From an uncultured Lachnospiraceae bacterium (GTDB taxonomy: Bacteria > Bacillota > Clostridia > Lachnospirales > Lachnospiraceae): DNA of 33,414 nucleotides. A program made the translations under genes and the position numbers. This document shows, piece by piece, positions 7,441 through 14,106 of this stretch; the stretch's first letter is position 1; every line of letters begins with the position of its first letter. The stretch spans positions 1 through 33,414 of the forward strand of contig CANSTU010000037.1 in the NCBI GenBank assembly GCA_947650005.1, written 5' to 3'. The notes under the pieces were generated by a model. That model was not told the DNA's origin. It worked only from the letters and a program-made list of their open reading frames with translations, and made no database searches.

Positions 7441-7487
7441 AATAGCTGTCAAGAATAAACGATGCGCACGCGTTCTTGACAGCTATT
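7441..7487 (+). terminator. Terminator of the restriction-modification operon
   Basis: A perfect 15-bp stem AATAGCTGTCAAGAA/TTCTTGACAGCTATT with a 17-nt loop starts 17 nt after the last stop codon. The following TTTTC is a weak T-tract, so this may act as a terminator or an mRNA-end stabiliser. Confidence 0.75.
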
Positions 7488-7512
7488 TTCGCCTTTGCTG
7501 TTGGGCAACTAA

Positions 7513-7640
7513 GAGAGCGCAACCGGATAAACCGCTTACGCTCTCAATCCATTATGGAGGGATACGCGATAGAGTGCTTTTCGCGCTTGATTTAAGCGCA
7601 TTACAGCGGCGATAGGGACAGGAGCAAGGGTTTTTACTCC
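7513..7640. other. Structured non-coding stretch with three hairpins
   Basis: Three short hairpins follow each other: GAGAGCG/CGCTCTC (7513-7545), GCGCTT/AAGCGC near 7588, and AAGGGT/ACCCTT near 7625. No gene is visible. The last one could end the minus-strand peptidase remnant. The origin is unknown; it may be mobile-element debris. Confidence 0.3.
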
Positions 7641-7645
7641 CACCC

Positions 7646-8014
7646 TTAAAAATCGTGTTCTATTGCGTAACATAGAAAACGATATTTCTTTGTATTGCTA
7701 CTTCTGCTCCGTTCTTTTCCAATCCAACGGCTCTGCCGCTTCTTTTGGAAAGGGATTAGGGTACCATCGCAAGGAGCATATATTTCTTGCCCCCAGCAAA
7801 AGTATTCATTCAAGGTAATTCCTGAAAGAAGGTATTGGAGTAAGTTGCCATTATAGGCAGGCCAGCCTTTCCTTTCCCATTCTACTTGAATAAAATCAAA
7901 AGCATATGTCATTCCTAATTGATCTGTCCCATGACTCGGGATTCTTGTACCCGGCGTATTGGGAGAGTACCATTCTCCCCGCAGCGGGAATTCAACGATA
8001 ATAGGTTCTCGCAT
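7646..8014 (-). pseudogene. Truncated M23-type peptidase
   Basis: Remnant of a cell-wall metallopeptidase-like protein. From the ATG at 8014 (behind AGAGGTGATGAA) it reads MREPIIVEFPLRGEW, then NTPGTRIPSHGTDQLG, YAFDF and YAPCDGTLI. This is the usual opening of a family of M23 proteins in which SHGTDQLG and the AxxDGxV strand precede the catalytic HxH. After CDGTLI the frame changes into a basic, unrelated tail and stops at about 122 residues, so the catalytic C-terminal half is missing. It sits immediately after the AbrB/PIN remnant, which suggests this spot collected several deletions. Confidence 0.6.
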
Positions 8015-8051
8015 TTCATCACCTCTGTTTTTCCACAGTTTACTTGCGTAG

Positions 8052-8087
8052 CTATATGAGGACATTCGTATCAATCAGAACCCTCTT
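8052..8087 (-). pseudogene. Remnant of a PIN-domain toxin
   Basis: In the frame two bases off the AbrB gene, directly at its end, the minus strand reads KRVLIDTNVLI and stops at TAG. V-L-I-D-T-N-V-L-I is the first beta strand and catalytic Asp of PIN/VapC toxins. A start codon is missing: AAG at 8085-8087 stands where an ATG would overlap a TGA stop of the antitoxin (ATGA). Restoring that T would shorten the AbrB protein by three residues. Eleven codons are left, so this is inactive. Confidence 0.5.
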
Positions 8088-8461
8088 GCGTTTTCATCCT
8101 CATTTCTCAATTCTTTTACAAGCGCCATAACATCATCGTCAGATGTGAGACCGGCCCGCTCTGCTTCGCCTGCCATTTCCCCCTGGAGCATCTGCATGGC
8201 ATAGACAGCCGAATTAACGATACGGACAGTGCCGCCCTCCACAATAAAAGAAATACGGTCTCCGCTTGCCACGCCAAGCACTTCACGGACATCTTTTGGA
8301 ATTGTAGCCTGTCCTTTTGCCATGACCTTTGCATTGTCAACAAAAGCATTCGCTAACAGATCTTTCACCTCCCCAAATATGGAAAGTAGGGATTTTCCTA
8401 CCTGTATGATATTCGGCTGCCGGGAAGGATCAAATGAAATTTTGATAACTGTATCTGGCAA
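8075..8461 (-). CDS. AbrB/MazE-type antitoxin-like DNA-binding protein
   Basis: Probable antitoxin and autoregulator of a lost PIN toxin. The recognisable domain is VMAKGQATIPKDVREVLGV followed by GDRISFIVEGGTVRIV, the swapped-hairpin AbrB fold, in the middle of the frame. The C-terminal part (EMAGEAERAGLTSDDDVMAL) is acidic and helical, as expected of the toxin-binding tail. The only start giving the full frame is a TTG at 8461 without a ribosome site, and the first 40 residues do not look like the family. An internal GTG after GGGGAG, near 8367, is an alternative. The frame begins just short of the divergent GntR promoter, so its own promoter may be lost. Confidence 0.65.
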   Translation of the reverse strand: MPDTVIKISFDPSRQPNIIQVGKSLLSIFGEVKDLLANAFVDNAKVMAKGQATIPKDVREVLGVASGDRISFIVEGGTVRIVNSAVYAMQMLQGEMAGEAERAGLTSDDDVMALVKELRNEDENARGF

Positions 8462-8475
8462 TTTTATTTTGAGGG

Positions 8476-8523
8476 TTGACTATGAGCGCATAGGTGCTAT
8501 AATGTACTTGTACATTAAGTACA
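8476..8523 (+). promoter_or_regulatory. Promoter and operator of the GntR/ABC operon
   Basis: TTGACT (8476-8481), a 16-nt spacer and TATAAT (8498-8503) form the promoter. Overlapping the -10 end, 8503-8523 contains TGTACTTGTACA and an outer inverted repeat GTACTT/AAGTAC, a good candidate for autorepression by the YtrA-type regulator encoded next. Confidence 0.8.
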
Positions 8524-8547
8524 ATCCAGCAACAAAGGCGGAGAGTT

Positions 8548-8925
8548 ATGGAAATCATTATCAGCAATAATTCGAATAAGCCGATATATGAGCAAATCAC
8601 ATCGCAGATAAAAGCAATGATAATGAGTGGAGAATTGCAAGCCGGAGACACCATTCCCTCAATGCGTTCACTGGCAAAATCTATTCATGTTAGTGTGATT
8701 ACCGTCCAAAAAGCATATGAGGATTTACAAAGGGACGGTTTTATTGAAACGACGGTCGGCAGGGGGAGTTTTGTATCGGCACAAAACAAAGAATTTTATC
8801 AAGAGGAACAACAACGTATTGCGGAAGAACACTTACAGGCAGCCGCAGAAATTGGACGAATGAGTCATATTTCTCTTGAAAAATTAACAGAACTGCTGGC
8901 TTTATTCTATCAAGGGGATGAATAA
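8548..8925 (+). CDS. GntR family regulator, YtrA subfamily
   Basis: Transcription repressor of the ABC transporter genes that follow. The 125-residue protein begins KPIYEQITSQIKAMIMSGEL and continues AGDTIPSMRSLAKSIHVS and VGRGSFV, the GntR winged helix. The short C-terminal helical tail (about 45 residues), without a large ligand domain, is characteristic of YtrA. GGCGGAG four bases before the ATG sets the start. Its stop overlaps the ATPase start (ATGAATAA), so the genes are translationally coupled. YtrA regulators usually respond to cell-wall antibiotics or to the state of the transporter; that is family knowledge, not seen here. Confidence 0.9.
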   Translation: MEIIISNNSNKPIYEQITSQIKAMIMSGELQAGDTIPSMRSLAKSIHVSVITVQKAYEDLQRDGFIETTVGRGSFVSAQNKEFYQEEQQRIAEEHLQAAAEIGRMSHISLEKLTELLALFYQGDE

Positions 8926-9793
8926 CATGGAAAATATTTTAGAATTACAACAGGTTTCCAAAACTTTTCCTAAGTCAAATTTTGCATTAGAAAATGTGAC
9001 TTTTTCCCTACCGTATGGCTCTATTTTGGGTTTTGTCGGGGAAAACGGAGCCGGAAAAACCACAACGATTGGCTGTATTCTAAATACAATCGCAAAAGAC
9101 AGCGGAACGGTAAAGCTGTTTGGAAAAGAAATGACGGACGCAGATACAGATATGCGGGAAAAAATAGGCGTTGTTTATGACGGAGATAATTTTCCGACTT
9201 ATTGGACAGCAGCGCAATTAGCGAAAGTTATGGCAGGGTTTTATAAGCAATGGGACAATATTTTGTTTCAGAAATTTTTAAAAGAATACAAATTACCCGC
9301 AAATCAAAAAATTAAGCAATATTCCAGAGGAATGACAATGAAATTAGCGATTGCGGTTGCTTTATCACACCGTCCACAACTGCTAATTCTGGACGAAGCT
9401 ACTGGCGGACTTGACCCTGTTGTTCGCGACGAGATGTTAGATACATTTCTTGATTTTGTACAGGAAGAAGACCACTCTATTTTACTTTCTTCCCATATTA
9501 CAAGTGATTTAGAAAAAGCAGCAGATTATGTTACATTCATTCATAACGGAAAACTGATAACAACCGTATCGAAGAATGATTTGGTTTACAATTATGCGGT
9601 TATGCGCTGCAAGGAAAATCAATTCCTTGCATTAGACCCGGCAGATATTATTACTTATCGGAAACGTGATTTTCAAATTGATGTTCTGGTTTCGGATTTT
9701 AAAACAATGCAGAGAAAATACAAAGAAATCGTGATAGACCACGTTTCTATTGATGAAATTTTTTTGCTTTTAGTAAGGGGGGCGCATGTATGA
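8918..9793 (+). CDS. ABC transporter ATP-binding protein (YtrB/YhcH-like)
   Basis: ATPase that powers the adjacent membrane protein. The 291-residue protein carries Walker A GENGAGKT near residue 43, the signature YSRGMTMKLAIA near 138, Walker B LLILDEATGGLD near 157 and the H-loop SSHI. The signature is SRGM rather than the canonical SGGQ, common in this bacitracin/lantibiotic-type exporter group. Two starts are possible, 8918 (overlapping the GntR stop) and 8927. The stop overlaps the permease start. AT-rich like the rest of the island. The substrate is unknown; with a YtrA-type regulator, efflux of or protection from a cell-envelope-active peptide is the best guess. Confidence 0.92.
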   Translation: MNNMENILELQQVSKTFPKSNFALENVTFSLPYGSILGFVGENGAGKTTTIGCILNTIAKDSGTVKLFGKEMTDADTDMREKIGVVYDGDNFPTYWTAAQLAKVMAGFYKQWDNILFQKFLKEYKLPANQKIKQYSRGMTMKLAIAVALSHRPQLLILDEATGGLDPVVRDEMLDTFLDFVQEEDHSILLSSHITSDLEKAADYVTFIHNGKLITTVSKNDLVYNYAVMRCKENQFLALDPADIITYRKRDFQIDVLVSDFKTMQRKYKEIVIDHVSIDEIFLLLVRGAHV

Positions 9794-10401
9794 AAGGACT
9801 TTTCAAAAACAATTTTCTTGCTGTATGGACAAATGCAAAAATTTTTTTGCTTTTTATGTCTGCAATGGGTATTGTCGTTACCATTATCCCAAACCAGACA
9901 TGGCAAATGTATTTCATAATTATTGGAATTGCCGGATTAGCAGTAAATGCAGCTACCGTTATTGAAAATGAATTTTCCTCAAAATGGGGAAAATATAAAC
10001 TTATTTTGCCGGTAAAGCGGATTGATATTGTAAAAAGTTTATATATAAACCAATTATTATGGATTATGATAGGGGTGTGTTTCGTTGGCATTATAATAGC
10101 CTTATCCTATCTGTTACATGGAGTTCCTTTTGAACAATTTGAGGATATATCAGGTGTAGTTGTAATAGGAATTAGCATAAGTCTTACAATGGGAGCAATA
10201 TATATTCCTATGATTTATTTAGTGGGGGAAGATAAAACCATCGTGTTTCTTGTCATATCTTTGCTTTGTGCAGTCGGTATTGCCGCAATGCTATTTAATA
10301 TACCGTCGTTTGGATCGTTTATTTTAATCGGCTGTACTATATTGCTATTTATTGTGTCCTTTCCTTTGACCGTTAGCATTTTCAAAAAAAAGGAATATTA
10401 A
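9790..10401 (+). CDS. ABC-2 type transporter permease subunit
   Basis: Membrane partner of the preceding ATPase. The 203-residue protein has six hydrophobic segments, starting with IFLLFMSAMGIVVTII and ending with ILLFIVSFPLTVSIF, and a cytosolic loop containing ENEFSSKWGKYKLILPVKR. This ENE...LP(V/A)xR pattern is typical of the ABC-2 permeases found next to YtrA regulators. The start codon overlaps the ATPase stop by 4 nt. The gene is the last of the AT-rich island; base composition rises again about 100 bp downstream, where no feature is visible. Confidence 0.88.
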   Translation: MKGLFKNNFLAVWTNAKIFLLFMSAMGIVVTIIPNQTWQMYFIIIGIAGLAVNAATVIENEFSSKWGKYKLILPVKRIDIVKSLYINQLLWIMIGVCFVGIIIALSYLLHGVPFEQFEDISGVVVIGISISLTMGAIYIPMIYLVGEDKTIVFLVISLLCAVGIAAMLFNIPSFGSFILIGCTILLFIVSFPLTVSIFKKKEY

Positions 10402-10514
10402 AAGAAATAGCAAAACCAGCCGGTAGGGAGCTACTTCAAGCCACCAAACGTCGAAAAGAGGACTCAAAAGCGGCAAAAAGGCTTCCTATGTCAGCTTCAA
10501 GCATCTGTCCCGTC

Positions 10515-11309
10515 CTACAACCGCGCCTCCATCAAATTCCCCGAAGAATACCTGCGTAACCCCCTGTAGAACACCGCAATCGCCACACCGGCCAGCCCTG
10601 CCGCATAGCAGGCCACCGCCGCCGCCTTCCACAAAGTAAATTCCGCCATCACCTGCACGGGCAGATAGCTTACCATCCCCACCGGGATCACCAGGTAGAG
10701 AAGGAATCTCGCCGCGCCCCGGAAAATGCCTTCAGGATAGGTGCTAAAACTCGTCATGATCCCGACCGTATTGTTCCCCAACTGTTCTGTGCGTACGAAC
10801 CAAAACGACAGACTTCCCATCAGCACCGCAAAGGAGGTCAAAATAATCGCACCTGTGACAGAAAAAAACAGGAATAAAAAGAGCCGCCCGAAATGAAAGT
10901 CTGAAACGCAAATCACCACTAATCCATAAAGGAAATCCCCTATGGCGGATGTACTCGTCCCTGAGGTGATGACCCCCGCAAGGACATTCTTGGGTTGTAC
11001 CAGATAGCTGTCCAGTTTTCCATTGACGATCAGGCCGGAAAGGGAAAACGCCCTGTCAAAAAGGGTATGGGACAGGCCATAGCTGCCTGCCACAATCCCC
11101 CATAGGAGCAGGACCTCCCGCATAGTATATCCTCCTATGTTCTCTTTTAAATGGAAGAGAATCGCCCAGTGGATCAGAAAGGCTGCATTGTTGAGCATCA
11201 TAAAACAGATATTGGTGAGAAAGGTTACCTTATTGAGCATCTCCCGCATGATATTACATCGGACTGACCAGATACATACCCGAAGCTGATTTTTAACCGC
11301 CATTAACAT
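10515..11309 (-). CDS. ABC-2 family transporter permease (COG3694-like)
   Basis: Second membrane subunit of an exporter of unknown substrate. The 264-residue protein has six hydrophobic segments. The region LSGLIVNGKLDSYLVQPKN is typical of this permease class, as is the pairing with a COG4587-like permease and a COG4586-like ATPase. Its start overlaps the end of the preceding permease gene by 17 nt; an ATG two codons downstream is also possible. It ends the operon, and no clear terminator is seen after it. Base composition is that of the backbone, unlike the other ABC operon at 8.9-10.4 kb. Confidence 0.9.
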   Translation of the reverse strand: MLMAVKNQLRVCIWSVRCNIMREMLNKVTFLTNICFMMLNNAAFLIHWAILFHLKENIGGYTMREVLLLWGIVAGSYGLSHTLFDRAFSLSGLIVNGKLDSYLVQPKNVLAGVITSGTSTSAIGDFLYGLVVICVSDFHFGRLFLFLFFSVTGAIILTSFAVLMGSLSFWFVRTEQLGNNTVGIMTSFSTYPEGIFRGAARFLLYLVIPVGMVSYLPVQVMAEFTLWKAAAVACYAAGLAGVAIAVFYRGLRRYSSGNLMEARL

Positions 11310-12084
11310 GAAGCTTTTTCACTCCCTTTCCATAAATATAAAACAACAGGGCGCCCGCAGCCAATAAATAAAGAAACTGTGCCAGAAGAATTTCCAGGCA
11401 AGAACGCAGGCTGAAATCGATAATCAGTTTGGCCGGCCCATAGCAGACCGTATAAACCGGGGTCAATTTAAATAGAGGCCGAAATGCTGTGGGAAAAATC
11501 TCCACCGGAAAAAGGGTTCCAACTACCAGGATCAGTTTGCTATATAGCCATTGAAACGGGGTGGAATCCTCTATCCAGAAGGAAAGCAGGCTGATGCATA
11601 GACGGAATACCGCATGGATGGTGATTCCCAAGGCCATGCCGAGGAGCATCACGGGGAATACAGCCGCCCGAAACCCAGGCAGCGGCCCCACCAGCCAGAT
11701 ACCCGTCACCGCCGCCAGAAACGCATAGAGAGGCAGGCGGATACTCCATTCCCCTGTATATTTTGCTATAATATAGAGGGCATAATGATAAGGTTTGTTC
11801 ACCAAACACGCAATGTTCCCACCTCGCACATCCGAGACAGCCTGGCTGGTCACCGTGGACGACCATTCACTAAACCAGATGGTTTCCGTGATGATCACAT
11901 ACCAAATCATCTGCTGCCTGGTATACCCCGCAATCCACGTCCCGGAATCCGCATACATGTAGTTCCAAAGTTGGATATTGATGAATAAAATGACGAAAAA
12001 CGAACCAAAGCCCATCACAATATTCGCCACATACTGCAGGTTTTCCATAATTGACGCCTGCGCAATCATCGCATATTTTTTCAT
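11293..12084 (-). CDS. ABC-2 family transporter permease (COG4587-like)
   Basis: First membrane subunit of the exporter. It has about 263 residues from the ATG at 12084 (MKKYAMIAQASIMENLQYVA). A longer frame from a TTG at 12120 would run through a hairpin module and is unlikely. Six hydrophobic segments and the cytosolic motif GGNIACLVNKPYHYALYI match the family (compare GKLDSYLVQPKN in the partner). The ribosome site is GATGGGAACC, supplied by the terminal purine run of the hairpin module directly upstream. Three modules separate this gene from the ATPase gene, so its translation may be tuned separately. Confidence 0.9.
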   Translation of the reverse strand: MKKYAMIAQASIMENLQYVANIVMGFGSFFVILFINIQLWNYMYADSGTWIAGYTRQQMIWYVIITETIWFSEWSSTVTSQAVSDVRGGNIACLVNKPYHYALYIIAKYTGEWSIRLPLYAFLAAVTGIWLVGPLPGFRAAVFPVMLLGMALGITIHAVFRLCISLLSFWIEDSTPFQWLYSKLILVVGTLFPVEIFPTAFRPLFKLTPVYTVCYGPAKLIIDFSLRSCLEILLAQFLYLLAAGALLFYIYGKGVKKLHVNGG

Positions 12085-12094
12085 ACATGGTTCC

Positions 12095-12284
12095 CATCTG
12101 CGCGCAAAACGCGTACTCAAATTCAGGTGATTGAAACGAAGCTACAAACAAACCTATCTGCCCGCTTTAGCGGGCGTAAATTCACGGTTAAAAAATGGCC
12201 GGATGCCATTTTTCAACCTAATCCCCCTGCATATCGCAGGCTGCACCTGCGATACATCCGCTAATAAGAGTTTGAATTAAACTC
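12095..12284 (-). repeat. Three tandem two-hairpin modules inside the ABC operon
   Basis: Minus-strand order: GAGTTT/AAACTC (12268-12284, spanning the ATPase stop codon) and a CGCAGG/CCTGCG hairpin; then a long TTGAAAAATGGC-type stem (about 12190-12219), spacer GTGAATTTAC and GCCCGC/GCGGGC (about 12160-12175); then a weak upstream arm and CGCG/CGCG (about 12101-12113) before the permease ribosome site. Each unit ends in a G-rich run (GGGGGATTAGG, AGATAGG, AGATGGGAA). Confidence 0.65.
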
Positions 12285-13263
12285 CCCTCTCCTCCGATCG
12301 ATAGATCTGCGTAATAATATCTTCCAACGGGATATTTGAAATATTGATATCCTCTACCCGATCCGCGTCTATGAGCCGCAATACTTCCCCGATCTCCATC
12401 TTAGAGGTATCCACCTCCAGCTTCATCTTCTCTCCTTTGGCTTCCAGGACCGTTATCCCTTCCGCCCGGGGCAAAATTGCTTCCTCCCGCATCCTCACTT
12501 CCACGATCTTCTTGTTCAGATAATGGCATTTCAGATGTTCCACTGAGTCGTCCAACACGACTCGGCCCTGGTTTACGATAAGAATACGCCTGCAAAGTTT
12601 CTCAACATCCCCCAAATCATGGCTGGTTAAAAAAATCGTGGTGGAAAATTCCCGATTCATTTGTCGGATCAAGGCGCGCACGTTTTCCTTCACCACCGGA
12701 TCCAATCCAATAGTGGGTTCGTCCAGGAACAGGATCTTCGGTCTGTGGAGCACAGATGAGACGATCTCGCACCGGATACGCTGTCCAAGGGACAGGGAGC
12801 GCACCGGCGTATGCATAAATCCATCCATTTCAAAAATCTCAGCCAGATTTTTAATCCGTTCTTTTACTTCCCCATCCGGAATATCGTAGACCGCGCCACA
12901 AAACCGGAAATTGTCATAAGGCGTCAAATGTGTCCATAGCTGTTCCTTTTGTCCAAACACGGTGCCGATCCCATAGGTCATACGCCGCCTGTCCTGTACC
13001 GGATCGAGTCCCAACACTCGCATACTGCCGCCATCCGGATACAGTATCCCCGTCAGCATCTTGATGGTCGTACTCTTTCCCGCGCCGTTCGGCCCTAGAA
13101 ATGCCAGCATCTCTCCTTCTTCCACGTCAAAGGAAACCTGCTCCACCGCCCTGATCTCCTTCATGCAGGGATGGAAAACTGCCTGCAGGCTCCCTCTCAT
13201 CCCTTTTTCCTTCTGCTTCACATGGAACGTTTTGGACAGATCCCTCACCTCGATCGCATTCAT
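12277..13263 (-). CDS. ABC transporter ATP-binding protein (COG4586-like)
   Basis: ATPase of the exporter formed with the two downstream permeases. About 328 residues from the ATG at 13263, chosen because GAGAGGAGAAG precedes it; the longer frame from 13290 lacks a site. Walker A GPNGAGKST near residue 60, signature LSLGQRIRCE near 150, Walker B ILFLDEPTIGLD near 172 and H-loop TSHD are intact. The N-terminal insert KQKEKGMRGSLQAVFHP before the Walker A strand is typical of COG4586, whose members pair with COG3694/COG4587 permeases exactly as here. Upstream lies a 250-nt leader with a small ORF and a terminator, suggesting induction by attenuation. Confidence 0.93.
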   Translation of the reverse strand: MNAIEVRDLSKTFHVKQKEKGMRGSLQAVFHPCMKEIRAVEQVSFDVEEGEMLAFLGPNGAGKSTTIKMLTGILYPDGGSMRVLGLDPVQDRRRMTYGIGTVFGQKEQLWTHLTPYDNFRFCGAVYDIPDGEVKERIKNLAEIFEMDGFMHTPVRSLSLGQRIRCEIVSSVLHRPKILFLDEPTIGLDPVVKENVRALIRQMNREFSTTIFLTSHDLGDVEKLCRRILIVNQGRVVLDDSVEHLKCHYLNKKIVEVRMREEAILPRAEGITVLEAKGEKMKLEVDTSKMEIGEVLRLIDADRVEDINISNIPLEDIITQIYRSEERGV

Positions 13264-13313
13264 AACTCTTCTCCTCTCTCTTGACGCCATACCATACGAA
13301 CCGATCTTTGTAT

Positions 13314-13366
13314 AAAAAAAGAACCGCCATGTCCCATACCCTTGCGGATATGCTTCATGCGGTTCT
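13314..13366 (-). terminator. Intrinsic terminator inside the ABC operon leader (attenuator)
   Basis: On the minus strand AGAACCGC (plus 13359-13366) pairs with GCGGTTCT (plus 13320-13327) and is followed by seven T. It lies between the promoter at 13589 and the ATPase gene. Just upstream GCGGT can pair with the ACCGC of the terminator's left arm, a possible antiterminator. Confidence 0.75.
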
Positions 13367-13455
13367 ATCTTTATCCCAGATCACCGCACGGCCAAATAAG
13401 ACTTTCATCCTACGGCCGTGTCCCCCGGCTTCCTGCCGGGAAATGTGACCGTATT

Positions 13456-13515
13456 TTAAAAGCCTGCCTGTACCACTGCGATTAGAATAAACTGTACACT
13501 GTTGCGGTTGCTCAT
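13456..13515 (-). CDS. 19-codon leader ORF upstream of the ABC exporter
   Basis: ATG at 13515 follows AGAGGAAAA at good spacing and encodes MSNRNSVQFILIAVVQAGF. It ends before two stable hairpins, CCCGGC/GCCGGG near 13425-13440 and CACGGCC/GGCCGTG near 13390-13425, and then the terminator at 13314-13366. A translated short peptide with a hydrophobic end, followed by alternative hairpins and a terminator, is the layout of ribosome-mediated attenuation in antibiotic-inducible resistance genes. The inducer and the pairing switch are inferred. Confidence 0.55.
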   Translation of the reverse strand: MSNRNSVQFILIAVVQAGF

Positions 13516-13552
13516 TTTTCCTCTCATTCTGCCGCCTCCCCACGGAAACGGC
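13516..13552 (-). repeat. Leader hairpin with ribosome site before the 19-codon ORF
   Basis: GCCG/CGGC (13531-13552) followed on the minus strand by CAGAATGAGAGGAAAA and the ATG. The purine run is almost identical to those before clpB, the antiporter and the DUF4180 gene. Confidence 0.5.
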
Positions 13553-13588
13553 GACACGATCTCAATCCTTCGTTAATAAATTTTGAAT

Positions 13589-13617
13589 AGCATATCATAG
13601 ATACTTCCTAAACGCAA
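13589..13617 (-). promoter_or_regulatory. Promoter of the ABC exporter operon
   Basis: On the minus strand TTGCGT (plus 13612-13617), a 17-nt spacer and TATGCT (plus 13589-13594). The leader from here to the ATPase start is roughly 320 nt. Confidence 0.6.
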
Positions 13618-13643
13618 GCTTTTTATGGGCAAATCTCCTTCTG

Positions 13644-14033
13644 TTATTCTAATTGTATGGCCGGATCATGGGTGGCCGAGAGCATCCATTCCTCGGCAGC
13701 CGGTACGCTGTCATATACGCGGAAGTCATTTCCCTTATTAGACTCCATTACCATTTCTCCAAACCTGCCGTCAAGAAGCGGCTTATCCTGAACGATAAGG
13801 GCTACCCTAATATGATAAATTTGGAATTTGTTCAGCGCCGCGCCAGCCAGCCCGGTTCTCAACCTAAAAAAGTCCGGAGATACCGACCGCTCATGGAGCA
13901 GCAGATTGCTGGCTCCGCTGCTCAGACAAGCGGATACCAATTCTATAGCGTCATTCTCACAGGACAGTATGCCCGAAAGCGAGGTAGCGTCCAAATAGCA
14001 TCCGTATTCATTTTCAATCTTTTTTAAATTCAT
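13644..14033 (-). CDS. DUF4180 domain protein
   Basis: Function unknown. About 129 residues from the ATG at 14033, which follows GGGAGGAAAC; a longer frame from 14057 would run through the leader hairpin. The core LLLHERSVSPDFFRLRTGLA with a later VMESNKGND is the DUF4180 signature as I remember it. The gene is the second of an operon with a PadR regulator, an arrangement common for DUF4180 and consistent with a sensor or stress role under PadR control. A single hairpin module lies between the two genes and provides the ribosome site. Confidence 0.75.
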   Translation of the reverse strand: MNLKKIENEYGCYLDATSLSGILSCENDAIELVSACLSSGASNLLLHERSVSPDFFRLRTGLAGAALNKFQIYHIRVALIVQDKPLLDGRFGEMVMESNKGNDFRVYDSVPAAEEWMLSATHDPAIQLE

Positions 14034-14048
14034 GTTTCCTCCCATTCC

Positions 14049-14106
14049 GCCGCGCAAACGGCATTTTAATCAGCGTCGCAAAGTCCGAGATTGAAACTAA
14101 GTTTCA
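14049..14106 (-). repeat. Two-hairpin module between padR and the DUF4180 gene
   Basis: TGAAACT/AGTTTCA (14092-14106, overlapping the end of padR) and GCCG/CGGC (14049-14062), then GGAATGGGAGGAAAC and the ATG. The segment CGCTGATTAAAATGCCG is shared with the copy before clpB. Confidence 0.6.

Noticed and set aside
7424-10417. GAAATAGCAAAACC occurs at 7424-7437 and 10404-10417, each just after a stop codon, like ends of a transposed unit
   Set aside because: About two identical 14-mers are expected by chance among all pairs in 33 kb, more in AT-rich DNA, and no inverted ends or transposase support it.
13370-13460. A known metabolite riboswitch upstream of the ABC ATPase
   Set aside because: The hairpins do not carry the conserved loops of cobalamin, THF, ZTP, GEMM or other classes I can recall; a leader-peptide attenuator explains the layout better.
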